A stretch of DNA of 64,000 nucleotides, taken from assembly GCF_024746815.1 (NCBI RefSeq), contig NZ_CP080525.1:1302001-1366000 (forward strand). Direction: 5' to 3'. Under the pieces are notes generated by a model, which saw only the letters and a list, made by a program, of their open reading frames with translations, did no database searches and was not told the origin of the DNA. The stretch is from Mesorhizobium sp. AR07. Lineage in GTDB: Bacteria; Pseudomonadota; Alphaproteobacteria; Rhizobiales; Rhizobiaceae. Positions 20,981-29,466 of the stretch are shown one piece after another (the stretch's first letter is position 1; the number at the start of each line of letters is the position of its first letter). The position numbers were made by a program, and so were the translations under genes.

Positions 20981-21762
20981 GACGATTGCGGCAACACGAA
21001 CGGCACGTTGCCGGCCGGCAGCACGCCGACCCTGAGCCGGCAGTCGAACACTTTTTCGATCAGATCGTCGCTCAGCACATCCTGCGGCGACCCGGTGGCG
21101 GCGAGCCTGCCGCCATGCATGACAAAGATCCGGTCGGCAAACATGGCCGTCAGGTTGAGGTCGTGCAGGATGGCGACCACGCCGCCGCCCCTTCTGGTGA
21201 AGTCGCGGGCGATGTTCATGATGATCAGCTGGTGCTTGATGTCGAGGCTGGAAACCGGCTCATCGAGGAACAGATAGCGCGGCTTGCCGTCGAGCACCGG
21301 CGCCCAGACCTGGCACAGCACGCGCGCAAGCTGGACGCGCTGTTGCTCGCCGCCCGAAAGCTCCTGGTAGAAACGCCCGGCAAAACCGTCGAGATCGACG
21401 CGCGCCAGCGCCCGTTCCGGCAGCCGCATGTCCTCGCCCGGCAGGACACCCGAACGGCCGCCGACAAGGCCGAGCTTGACCACCTCTCGCACCGTGAACG
21501 GGAACGACAGCGCCGTCGCTTGCGGCAGCACCGCTCGCTGGGCGGCAATCTCGACCGGCTTCATCGCCGAGAGATCGCGGCCGTTGAGGGCGACATGCCC
21601 GGTGTAAGCAAGCTCTCCCGATAGCGCTTTGAGGAAGGTCGTCTTGCCGGAGCCGTTGGGGCCGACGATGGCCGCCACTTCGCCTGGCCGCGCGGCGAAA
21701 TCGACACCGGTAACGATGCGTGTGCCGGCGATCGCCACGGAAACATCCCTTGCTTCGATCAT
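20971..21762 (-). CDS. hmuV: hemin ABC importer ATP-binding protein HmuV
   Basis: This 263-residue ATPase has Walker A GPNGSGKTT, the signature LSGGEQQRVQLARVL, Walker B YLFLDEPVSSLD and the switch His in AILHDLNL. It powers heme import through HmuU. Start ATG at 21762 begins MIEARDVSVAIAG; the frame upstream is noncoding. It is the last gene of hmuPSTUV. Its stop codon lies inside the right end of a palindromic repeat, which separates it from the convergent rirA. Confidence 0.95.
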   Translation of the reverse strand: MIEARDVSVAIAGTRIVTGVDFAARPGEVAAIVGPNGSGKTTFLKALSGELAYTGHVALNGRDLSAMKPVEIAAQRAVLPQATALSFPFTVREVVKLGLVGGRSGVLPGEDMRLPERALARVDLDGFAGRFYQELSGGEQQRVQLARVLCQVWAPVLDGKPRYLFLDEPVSSLDIKHQLIIMNIARDFTRRGGGVVAILHDLNLTAMFADRIFVMHGGRLAATGSPQDVLSDDLIEKVFDCRLRVGVLPAGNVPFVLPQSSVS

Positions 21763-21802
21763 CCAAGCCTCACAGGTTCCAAATCTTACAAATCCCCAAA
21801 TC

Positions 21803-22906
21803 TTACAAATCAGCCACGCCGCGCTTGCGCAGCAGGATCCACAGGAAGAACGGCGCGCCGGCGATCGCGGTGACGATGCCGATCGGCAATTCGGCCGGCG
21901 CCACGATGGTGCGCGCGACGGCGTCAGCCAAGAGCAGCAGCGACGCACCGAGCAGCGCCGACGCCGGCAACAGATAGCGATTGTCCGGCCCAATCAGCAG
22001 GCGCAGCAAATGCGGCACGACAATGCCGACGAAGCCGATGCCGCCGCTGACGGCGACAGAGGCACCGACCGCCGCCGAGACGCCGACGATGGCCGTGTAT
22101 TTCAGCCGTTGCACCGGTATGCCGAGATGACCGGCGGTCGCCTCGCCCAACGCCAGCGCGTTGAGGCCGCGCGCCAGGAACGGCATCGCCGCCAGCGCCA
22201 GCACGATGATTGGTCCGACCGAAGCGATCTTCGCCCAGGTCGCGCCGCCGAGCGAGCCGAGTTGCCAAAAAGTCAGGTCGCGCAACTGGCGGTCGTCGGC
22301 CATGAAGATGAGGATGCCGGTCAGCGCCATGGCGAGCGCCGTCAGCGCGATGCCGGCGAGCAGCATGGTGGCGACCGAGGTTTGCCCCCGTCGCGTGGCG
22401 ACCTGATAGAGCACCAGCGTCGTGGCGAGCCCGCCGCAGAAGGCCGCCAGCGGCAGCGCGAGCGTGCCGAGCATGGCCGTCACCGGCGCCAGCACCGTGG
22501 CGCCGAGCACGATGACGGCAACCGCGCCAAGGCTGGAGCCGGCCGAAACGCCGATCAGGCCGGGGTCGGCGAGCGGATTGCGGAACAGCCCCTGCATGAC
22601 CGCGCCGGAGACCGCAAGTGCGGCCCCAACCAGCATGCCGAGGACGACGCGCGGCAGTCGGATGTCGTGGACGATCAGGCTGTCGCGGGCGCTCAGCGCG
22701 GCGTCGGCCGGCACGGTGCCGAACAGCCAACCGCTGATGACGTTGACGGCCGACGCGTCCGATGCTCCTGACGTGAGCGACAGCAGCACGGCAATGACGA
22801 GCCCCAGGCACAGCAGCAGGATAACGATACGGGCGCGGCCCGAGCGATCGCCTTCGGATGCACCCGCCATCGCCTTCACCGGTCCGGCGATCGATTGATC
22901 GACCAT
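21803..22906 (-). CDS. hmuU: hemin ABC importer permease HmuU
   Basis: This 367-residue FecCD-family permease has about ten membrane helices. The family block RLPRVVLGMLVGAALAVSGA is present, followed by GLFRNPLADPGLIGVSAGSS, and GGIGFVGIVVPHLLRLLIG lies near residue 285. It forms the inner-membrane channel with HmuV and receives heme from HmuT. It starts 12 bases after the hmuT stop, consistent with one transcript. Confidence 0.95.
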   Translation of the reverse strand: MVDQSIAGPVKAMAGASEGDRSGRARIVILLLCLGLVIAVLLSLTSGASDASAVNVISGWLFGTVPADAALSARDSLIVHDIRLPRVVLGMLVGAALAVSGAVMQGLFRNPLADPGLIGVSAGSSLGAVAVIVLGATVLAPVTAMLGTLALPLAAFCGGLATTLVLYQVATRRGQTSVATMLLAGIALTALAMALTGILIFMADDRQLRDLTFWQLGSLGGATWAKIASVGPIIVLALAAMPFLARGLNALALGEATAGHLGIPVQRLKYTAIVGVSAAVGASVAVSGGIGFVGIVVPHLLRLLIGPDNRYLLPASALLGASLLLLADAVARTIVAPAELPIGIVTAIAGAPFFLWILLRKRGVADL

Positions 22907-22918
22907 GATCTGCCCCGC

Positions 22919-23845
22919 TCAGTCCGTGACCTGCCCGCCATAGAGCGAGACGGCGAGGTCGTGGATGGCGTCGGCCGTGCGCGGCCCGAAGCCGAGCAGA
23001 TAGGCACCATCGATGCGGATCAGCTTGCGTGCGGCACCCGCCGGCGTCGAGGCGATCGAAGGGTTGGAGAACAGTTCGTCGTCCGATACCGGGGGACCGG
23101 CATTGCTCATCATCAGGATCACGTCCGGCCTGGCGGTGACGATCGCCTCGTCGGACATTTGCTTGTAGCCGGAAAAACCTTCCGCGGCATTGACCCCGCC
23201 CGCCAGCTTGACCATGCCGTCGGCGGCGGTCTCGCTGCCGGCGGCCAGGATCTTGCCGCCCTGTATCGACAGCACGAACAGGATGCGCCTGCGCTCCTTG
23301 ATAGAGGCCGTCTTCTGTTCGGCGGCCGTGAGCTTGGCATCGAGTTCCTTGGCCAGCACTTCGGCCTTGGCGTCGACTCCGAGAGCCTTGCCAACGATGC
23401 GGACCTTTTCCAGGATGCCTTCGTGGCTATAGTGCTCGGGCACTTCGATGAAGGGAATGCTCGTCTTCTTCAGCACATCGACGGCTTCCCTGGGACCGCT
23501 GCCGTGCAGTGCCAGGATACCGGTCGGATTGACCGACAGGACGCCCTCCGGCGACAACTGGCGCATGTAGCCGACATCGGGCAGCTTAAGCGCTTCTTTT
23601 GGGTAGCGGCTGGTGGAATCGCGAGCCACCAGACGCTTCTCCTCGCCGAGCGCATAGACGATCTCGGTGATCGAACCGCCAATGGCCGCGATCTTCGAGG
23701 GATCGGCAAAGACGGTCGCGCCCTCCGCGGCGTTGCCGGGTTGCAAGGCGACAAAGGCCAGGGAAAGACCGAGCGCCGGCCCCATTGCTGATCTTAGAAT
23801 GGGCGCCAGCCTGAGAACAGGCGCCATTCTTGAGAAGGAAACCAT
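22919..23845 (-). CDS. hmuT: periplasmic hemin-binding protein HmuT
   Basis: This 308-residue cluster A-III binding protein begins with a signal peptide (to about residue 40, ending GNAAEG). Family blocks include GGSITEIVYALGEEKRLVARD-type sequence, with ARDSTSRYP, VGYMRQLSPEGVLSVNPTGI and RPDVILMMSN. It carries heme from the outer-membrane receptor to HmuU. It lies 11 bases after hmuS and 12 before hmuU. An internal Met7 is an alternative start that keeps the signal sequence. Confidence 0.93.
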   Translation of the reverse strand: MVSFSRMAPVLRLAPILRSAMGPALGLSLAFVALQPGNAAEGATVFADPSKIAAIGGSITEIVYALGEEKRLVARDSTSRYPKEALKLPDVGYMRQLSPEGVLSVNPTGILALHGSGPREAVDVLKKTSIPFIEVPEHYSHEGILEKVRIVGKALGVDAKAEVLAKELDAKLTAAEQKTASIKERRRILFVLSIQGGKILAAGSETAADGMVKLAGGVNAAEGFSGYKQMSDEAIVTARPDVILMMSNAGPPVSDDELFSNPSIASTPAGAARKLIRIDGAYLLGFGPRTADAIHDLAVSLYGGQVTD

Positions 23846-23856
23846 TTCTATCGTCC

Positions 23857-24918
23857 TCAGGCTGCGGTCGGGCTTGGGATGCGCGGCAGGTTCTCCGCCA
23901 GGAATCGCCAGTCGTCGCGCTCGCTCTCGCCTTCATGGCGCTTGCCGAAGAACTGGATGATCATCTTGCCATCGGCGTCATAGACCTCGAGCGAGGTGAC
24001 ATGACCGTCCTTGGTCGGCTTGCGCACGGCCCAGACCTCGTGGATGTGGTCGGTCCGCAAATGCAGATGGAAGGTCTCGTCCAGCACGTTGATCCATGGT
24101 CCCATCGGCTTGATGGATTTGATCGGGCCGGAATGGATCTGGATGCAGCCGCGATTGCCGACAAAGCACATGATCGGCATTTCGCCCTCGGCGGCATGAT
24201 GGAACATGGCACGGACGGCATCATTGTCGAGCAGCCAGGCATAGTCCTGGCCGACCATGCGCACCGCCTGCCGGCGGCTGAGCTTCAGCGTTTTCAGCAT
24301 GCCGAAGAACTGGTGCACGTCGGTCAGCCGGCTCCAGCGGTCGCGCAGATCGTCGAGATTGGCGATCGCTTCCGCATCCTGGACCTCGTCGTCGGAGATC
24401 GGTCCTGAAATGTCGACCGAAGGCTCCTGATTCGACGATTCGAGCGCGGCAACCAGCTTTTGGTAGGCGTAAAGGCTGGAGGCCGGCCGCAGATGCACCT
24501 TGTGCACCGCCTCGCCGGCTGCGTCGAAGAACTGCAGGCTGCGGCGGATGTCGTCGCCATCGCGCTTTTCCACGGCAAAGCCGTGCGCCCAGACTTTCGG
24601 GAAGATGCGCAGGTCGATGTTTTCGCCGAGCACCATGGCATTGTGGTTGCCGGTGACGACCTTGTCATAGACGCCGATCTTTTCGTGTACGGCGCTTTCA
24701 TTGCGGGTCAGCGCCATGACTTCGCCGACGGCTTCGAGGCCGGTCAAAAGATCGTTGACGCGCGGCTCGATGCGAACGACGCCGTCGCCGCAATGCGCGG
24801 CGACCAGCTCGGCTTCCGAAATGCCAAGTTGGCTAGCCAGATCACGCTCGCGCGTCTTCGGATTTTCCGTCCGTGCCCGCCGGATTTCATGCGGGGCGGG
24901 TTTTACGCGCTGGTCCAT
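23857..24918 (-). CDS. hmuS: hemin-degrading/trafficking factor HmuS
   Basis: This 353-residue protein is a HmuS/ShuS-type cytoplasmic heme protein made of two similar halves. The N-terminal half has MVLGENIDLRIFPKVWAHGF. The C-terminal half has FVGNRGCIQIHSGPIKSIK and VLDETFHLHLRTDHIHEVW, with conserved His residues that may bind heme. In related bacteria it receives imported heme and takes part in its breakdown. It lies between hmuP and hmuT in the minus-strand operon. Confidence 0.94.
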   Translation of the reverse strand: MDQRVKPAPHEIRRARTENPKTRERDLASQLGISEAELVAAHCGDGVVRIEPRVNDLLTGLEAVGEVMALTRNESAVHEKIGVYDKVVTGNHNAMVLGENIDLRIFPKVWAHGFAVEKRDGDDIRRSLQFFDAAGEAVHKVHLRPASSLYAYQKLVAALESSNQEPSVDISGPISDDEVQDAEAIANLDDLRDRWSRLTDVHQFFGMLKTLKLSRRQAVRMVGQDYAWLLDNDAVRAMFHHAAEGEMPIMCFVGNRGCIQIHSGPIKSIKPMGPWINVLDETFHLHLRTDHIHEVWAVRKPTKDGHVTSLEVYDADGKMIIQFFGKRHEGESERDDWRFLAENLPRIPSPTAA

Positions 24919-24937
24919 GTGTCTCGTCCCTACTGCC

Positions 24938-25144
24938 TTACTTGTTGAGAATGAGCTTGCCCTGACGGGTGATTTTCAGCCGGTAGAGCGCGCCATGATG
25001 CTCGATGCCGATCTCGTGCTCACCCTGGAACAGGGTGTTGCTGGAGAGAGTGCGTACCGCCAGCGGAACCCGGTCGAAGCGGGTGGAGGCATCGTCGGAA
25101 CGGCGGACGCGATAGCGAAAATCGTTGGGATTGTGCGTGTTCAT
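24938..25144 (-). CDS. hmuP: hemin uptake protein HmuP
   Basis: This 68-residue protein matches HmuP, whose conserved C-terminal half reads LFQGEHEIGIEHHGALYRLK and ends TRQGKLILNK. In Bradyrhizobium and Sinorhizobium, HmuP is a small activator needed for expression of the outer-membrane heme receptor. It is first in hmuPSTUV and divergent from the receptor gene, with the iron operator between them. Its ATG is 66 bases from the operator. Confidence 0.92.
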   Translation of the reverse strand: MNTHNPNDFRYRVRRSDDASTRFDRVPLAVRTLSSNTLFQGEHEIGIEHHGALYRLKITRQGKLILNK

Positions 25145-25209
25145 CTGGATCGATCCCTTTCCTGTGCCGGGCGTCTGGCTAGGCGTTACGTGAGTGCCGA
25201 TTCATTTCT

Positions 25210-25224
25210 TGACTTGGATAGTCA
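25210..25224. promoter_or_regulatory. iron-responsive operator (TGA-N9-TCA) for both heme operons
   Basis: TGACTTGGATAGTCA fits the palindromic TGA-N9-TCA core recognised by RirA. It lies between the divergent hmuP (65 bases from its ATG) and the receptor gene (120 bases from its ATG). A single site could control both directions. Confidence 0.7.
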
Positions 25225-25344
25225 TGTTTATTAGTCAGTGCAATACCGGATTAAATGAGTCAACATTTAAGACACCGGATACGATCAAAAATGCCAGCAA
25301 GCCCAGGCCAGCCAGCATGAAACCTGGATTTTTGGAGTTGGGGC

Positions 25345-27516
25345 ATGGGGTTATTGGTTTGGAATCAACGCGGCTGGTCCGCGGCGAACGGTGCGGCGGC
25401 TTTGCTGGCAAGTGTGGCGGCAATCGCCCTCCTCACGCCACTCGCCAACGCCCAGCAGGCAACGCAGCAGACGGATCAATCGAAGACCGGGCAGGAAAAC
25501 GCCCCGGCGGGCGCGACGTTGCTCGACAAGATTCTCGTTATCAGCCGCACCGGTGAGACGGCGATCGAGTCGCTGGCATCGGCCAGCCATGTCGATCAGG
25601 AACAACTCGACCGCCGCATGGCGACGACACCCAACGAGATGCTGCTCGGCGTGCCCGGCGTCACGACACAAGCTGATGCCAGGCACGTCAGCTCCAGCAT
25701 CAACATCCGTGGCCTGCAGGATTTCGGCCGTGTCGCGGTCATCGTCGACGGCGCGCGTCAGGATTTTCAGCGCTCCGACCACGGCACGCAGTCGACTTTC
25801 TACATCGACCCCGAAGTCGTCAAATCCGTCGACGTGATCCGTGGTCCCGTCGCCAACACCTATGGCTCGGGCGCCATTGGCGGCGTCGTCTTCTTCGACA
25901 CCAAGGACGCCGAGGACTTCCTCAAGCCGAACGAGACATGGGCTGGTTCCGTCACCGGGCGCTATGAGAGCAACGGCAAGGGCTGGACCACCAGCGCATC
26001 CGGCGCCTACCGCTTCAACGAGAACTGGGACGCGCTCGGCAACATCGTCTACCGCAACTATGACGACTACAAGGACGGCGGTGGGGACGTCGTCAAGGGC
26101 ACCGGCTTCGACGTGCTCAGCGGCCTCCTCAAGACCACCATCCGGCCGACCGACAACAGCGAGCTGAAGCTCGGCTGGGTCGGCTCGAGCGACGGTTGGG
26201 ACGAGATCAGCGGCGGCGCGCCGGTCAACGACGTCGACCTGAAGTCGAACACCTTCACCGCCCGCTACAACATCACGGACGAAGACAAGAGCTGGCTCGA
26301 TCTCCACATCAACACCTCCTACAACAAGACCAACCTCGATCTGACCAGCCTTGTCGCTCAGAGGCGATTCGACCCTGTCACGGGCCTTCCGATTGTTTTG
26401 CCGGCGGGATCGCAATCGACGTTCGACGTCGGCACCACCGGTATCGACATCTGGAACACGTCACGCTTCGAAACCGGCGGGATCGCGCATGAACTGACCT
26501 ATGGCGGCGACTGGGTCGGCGACAACGTCAAGACGGGCGGCGCAGCCGGCGGCGACAGTTTCTATACGCCTTCGGGCAAGCGCAACGTGTCCGGCGGCTA
26601 TGTCCAGGACAAGCTCACCTGGGAGTGGCTCGAAGTCATCGCCGGGCTGCGCTACGACAATTACAGCCTCAAGGATGACACCCACAACACGTCTGGCGAT
26701 CGGCTGTCGCCGCGAGTCACTGTCGGCGTCTCGCCCTTCGAAAGCGCAGGCCTTGCCGGCCTGCAATTCTACGGCACCTATGCGGAAGGCTACCGGTCGC
26801 CCTCGCTGACGGAGACGCTGATCAGCGGCAACCATCCGGCGGGCGTTTCTTTCCCGTTCCTGCCCAACCCCAATCTGCGGCCTGAAACCGGCAAGACGAC
26901 GGAGTTCGGCATCAACTACAAGCAGAACGATATTCTCGAATCCGGCGATGCACTCCGCATCAAGGCGGCCTATTTCAACAACGATGTCGACGACTACATC
27001 GAAGGCGTGACGTTGTCGCCGTTCAACCCGACCAGCGGTTGCCCTTTTGGTCCCGGCATCCCGATCTGCTTCCAGTACCAGAATTTCGCCAAGGCCAAGA
27101 TCAATGGCTTCGAGCTGGAAGGCGTCTACGACGCCGGCTGGGGCTATGCCGGCCTCTCCGCTTCGATCACCAATGGCCACACCATTTCCTACAAGAGTGT
27201 GGAAGCGGACCTCGCCACCATCCCGTCCTCACAGGTCACGGCCCAGCTCGGTCTGCGCTTCCTCGAGGACAAGCTCACCGTCGGCGGCGAGGTGCAGTAC
27301 AATGGCAAGCCGAAGGGCAATGCGGTGGCCAAGAACTATACGCTGGTCAACGCCTTTGCCAGCTATCAGGCGACCGACAATCTGAAGGTCGATTTCCGCG
27401 CCGACAATCTGTTCGATGTCAAATACGCCAACCCGTTGAACGGCAGCACGACGGTTGCCGTCCATGAACCGGGCATAACGCTGAAACTGGCCGCGACGAT
27501 GCGTTTTGGGGGCTGA
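25345..27516 (+). CDS. hmuR: TonB-dependent heme/hemoglobin receptor
   Basis: This 723-residue outer-membrane receptor has a signal peptide ending LTPLANAQQ (about residue 37). A TonB-box-like segment, LLDKILVISRTGE, is followed by the plug domain with SSSINIRGLQDFGRVAVIVD. The barrel carries the heme-receptor pair YRSPSLTE (FRAP-like) and NPNLRPE with a His between them (GNHPAG). It ends in the terminal aromatic-rich strand AATMRFGG. It takes heme across the outer membrane using TonB energy. The symbol hmuR is by analogy; rhizobia also use shmR. GGAG precedes the ATG at 25345. Confidence 0.93.
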   Translation: MGLLVWNQRGWSAANGAAALLASVAAIALLTPLANAQQATQQTDQSKTGQENAPAGATLLDKILVISRTGETAIESLASASHVDQEQLDRRMATTPNEMLLGVPGVTTQADARHVSSSINIRGLQDFGRVAVIVDGARQDFQRSDHGTQSTFYIDPEVVKSVDVIRGPVANTYGSGAIGGVVFFDTKDAEDFLKPNETWAGSVTGRYESNGKGWTTSASGAYRFNENWDALGNIVYRNYDDYKDGGGDVVKGTGFDVLSGLLKTTIRPTDNSELKLGWVGSSDGWDEISGGAPVNDVDLKSNTFTARYNITDEDKSWLDLHINTSYNKTNLDLTSLVAQRRFDPVTGLPIVLPAGSQSTFDVGTTGIDIWNTSRFETGGIAHELTYGGDWVGDNVKTGGAAGGDSFYTPSGKRNVSGGYVQDKLTWEWLEVIAGLRYDNYSLKDDTHNTSGDRLSPRVTVGVSPFESAGLAGLQFYGTYAEGYRSPSLTETLISGNHPAGVSFPFLPNPNLRPETGKTTEFGINYKQNDILESGDALRIKAAYFNNDVDDYIEGVTLSPFNPTSGCPFGPGIPICFQYQNFAKAKINGFELEGVYDAGWGYAGLSASITNGHTISYKSVEADLATIPSSQVTAQLGLRFLEDKLTVGGEVQYNGKPKGNAVAKNYTLVNAFASYQATDNLKVDFRADNLFDVKYANPLNGSTTVAVHEPGITLKLAATMRFGG

Positions 27517-27521
27517 CGACA

Positions 27522-27965
27522 ATGACGAGCTTGATGACATCGCTTCGTCTGCTGACCTCGACGGTGGCGATGTCGCTTGCGATGGTTCCGGCGTGGGCTG
27601 AGCAGTCCGCGCCGGTCCCCGCCCTGACCCTCGAACTCAATGGCGCGCAAGCCTCCGACAAGGGCTGCCGCCTGACCTTCGTGGTCAACAACACTCTCGG
27701 CGCCGACCTCTCCAAGGCGGCGTTCGAGATCGCCTTGTTCAACGAAGCCGGTGTCGTCGACCGGCTGACCGTACTCGACTTCAAGGAATTGCCGGCCGGT
27801 AAGACCAAGGTGACGCGGTTCGACCTGGCCGGCACCGATTGCGCCAAGGTCAGCCGTGTGCTGATCAACAGCGCGACGGAATGCGCGGGTGCGGGCGTCG
27901 AGCCGAATGCCTGCATGCGCAAGCTGAAGACGGACACCAAGACCGGTATCGCTTTCGGCGTCTGA
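27522..27965 (+). CDS. secreted four-cysteine protein of the heme locus
   Basis: This 147-residue protein of unknown function has a signal peptide ending VPAWAEQ (about residue 27). The mature part is predicted mostly beta strand and holds four Cys (49, 107, 121 and 131), which could form two disulfides in the periplasm. It starts five bases after the receptor stop and ends immediately before the tonB frame. This places it firmly in the heme-uptake operon. It might assist the receptor or bind heme, but nothing in the sequence proves this. Confidence 0.8.
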   Translation: MTSLMTSLRLLTSTVAMSLAMVPAWAEQSAPVPALTLELNGAQASDKGCRLTFVVNNTLGADLSKAAFEIALFNEAGVVDRLTVLDFKELPAGKTKVTRFDLAGTDCAKVSRVLINSATECAGAGVEPNACMRKLKTDTKTGIAFGV

Positions 27966-27966
27966 G

Positions 27967-29079
27967 GTGGGACTGCATCCTGCATTCACGCGAAACCCGG
28001 CGGCTTGGCCCTTGGCCGGCTGTCATGTGTTGTCGTTCGGACCAAACGATCTTGATTTGACAATTCTGCGCGGGTCGCTGCAGGTCTCGCGGCGAGACAT
28101 GCAGGAAATCAACCCTCTCCCCAACGCCGGCGCCGAGCTGGCGATAACGCCAACCGAGCCGCTTGCGCAACCACGGCCGTCGGTCTGGAATCGCAAATGG
28201 ACGGCGGCGATCGTCGTCTCCTGCCTGCTCCATGCCGCGGTCGCGGCGGCTTTTCTGATCTCGCCCTCGGGGACATTCGATTCCCAGGATGCCATGCAGT
28301 CGGAAGGCAGCGATCAGTCGGGCACCAACGTTGTCGGCAGCGCGTTGGATCGTGATCCGGCGGCAATAAATGTTGCGCTGGTGCCGAACCCGCAACCGAC
28401 CAAGCCAGAGCCGGCAAAGGCGGCCAGGCCGACGCCGCCAACGCAGCCTTCCCAGCCCGCGCCGGAAGCGACGAAGCCGCCCCCGAAGCCTTTGCCGGAA
28501 CCTGTCAAACAGCCTGCGGTGACGCCGGACATATTGGTGGCTAGCGCCCCACGCTCCGATGGCCAGAGCGTGGCGCCGAAGGCTGAAATGCCGGCACAGC
28601 CGACCGTTCAGGCTGAGAGCGCCGAGGCGCCTGTCGCCGTTCCAGAGCAGCCGCCGATTCCCAGCGTCAGGCCAACTCCGGCAGCCGCGCCGGCAACTGC
28701 AAGCGAAGCATTTGAGAAGCGCGGCACGGCGGATGGCCACGAAATTAAGGCGGCAATTGCCAGCAAAGGCAGAAAGCAGACTGATGCCGGCAATGCGGCT
28801 GCGTCTCGCTACAGCGGCGAGGTGGCAAGCAAGTTGGCTCGCGCCAACCGCCGCATTTCGAAAACAGCGCAAACGAAGGCTCGCAATAACGCATTGGTCG
28901 CATTCGAGGTGCTGGCCAACGGCAACATCGGTGACCTGCAACTTGCCAGGAGTTCAGGCTCTCCGGAGCTCGATCGATTCGCCTTGGACCTTGTACGCCA
29001 ACAGGCCCCTTTTCCTCCCATCCCCCCTGAGACCGGCCTGTTAAGCTGGCGGTTCAAAGCACCGGTCGGTCCATTCTGA
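27967..29079 (+). CDS. tonB: TonB energy-transducing protein
   Basis: This TonB family protein has a single N-terminal membrane anchor, IVVSCLLHAAVAAAFLIS. A long Pro/Ala/Lys-rich spacer crosses the periplasm (for example QPSQPAPEATKPPPKPLPEP). The C-terminal TonB fold contains ALVAFEVLANGNIGDLQLAR and ends LSWRFKAPVGPF. It energises the heme receptor with ExbBD encoded elsewhere. The frame opens at GTG 27967 (370 residues). ATG 28099 gives 326 residues with a short cytoplasmic tail and is the more usual form. Neither has a strong ribosome binding site. Confidence 0.88.
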   Translation: MGLHPAFTRNPAAWPLAGCHVLSFGPNDLDLTILRGSLQVSRRDMQEINPLPNAGAELAITPTEPLAQPRPSVWNRKWTAAIVVSCLLHAAVAAAFLISPSGTFDSQDAMQSEGSDQSGTNVVGSALDRDPAAINVALVPNPQPTKPEPAKAARPTPPTQPSQPAPEATKPPPKPLPEPVKQPAVTPDILVASAPRSDGQSVAPKAEMPAQPTVQAESAEAPVAVPEQPPIPSVRPTPAAAPATASEAFEKRGTADGHEIKAAIASKGRKQTDAGNAAASRYSGEVASKLARANRRISKTAQTKARNNALVAFEVLANGNIGDLQLARSSGSPELDRFALDLVRQQAPFPPIPPETGLLSWRFKAPVGPF

Positions 29080-29144
29080 GCGCCCGGCGCGCTGTAAAAC
29101 CCAAGCGCCAACAATCACAGTTCATCAACATTGAAAGGAACCCG

Positions 29145-29459
29145 ATGTACATCGCCATGAACCGCTTCAAGGTGCAGAACGGCTCGGAAGCCGATTTCGA
29201 AGCCGTCTGGAAGAACCGCGATTCCAGTCTTGCGGAGATGAAGGGCTTTCGGGAATTCCATCTGCTGCGCGGCCCGGTCAACGAGACCGAAGGCTACACG
29301 CTGTTTGCGTCGCACACGGTGTGGGCGAGCCATGACGATTTTGTCGCCTGGACCAGGTCCGAGAATTTTCGCGCCGCCCACAGGAATGTCGGCACGACAA
29401 AGGTTCACTACCTGGGCCACCCGCAGTTCGAGGGCTTTTCCGTCGTCGAAGGCGCGTAA
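29145..29459 (+). CDS. hmuQ: IsdG-type heme-degrading monooxygenase HmuQ
   Basis: This 104-residue ABM-fold protein has the catalytic trio of IsdG-type heme oxygenases: Asn6 (MYIAMNRF), Trp69 (FVAWTRSENF) and His79 (FRAAHRN). The ten-residue spacing of Trp and His is as in the family. Homologues in Bradyrhizobium (HmuQ/HmuD) and Brucella (BhuQ) open the heme ring to release iron. Its place as the last gene of the heme receptor-tonB group supports this. A GAAAGGA site precedes the ATG. Confidence 0.9.
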   Translation: MYIAMNRFKVQNGSEADFEAVWKNRDSSLAEMKGFREFHLLRGPVNETEGYTLFASHTVWASHDDFVAWTRSENFRAAHRNVGTTKVHYLGHPQFEGFSVVEGA

Positions 29460-29466
29460 ACCAAGC

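Noticed and set aside
21629..22771. 380-residue plus-strand frame opposite hmuV and hmuU
   Set aside because: It is antisense to the heme permease genes, with artefact composition.
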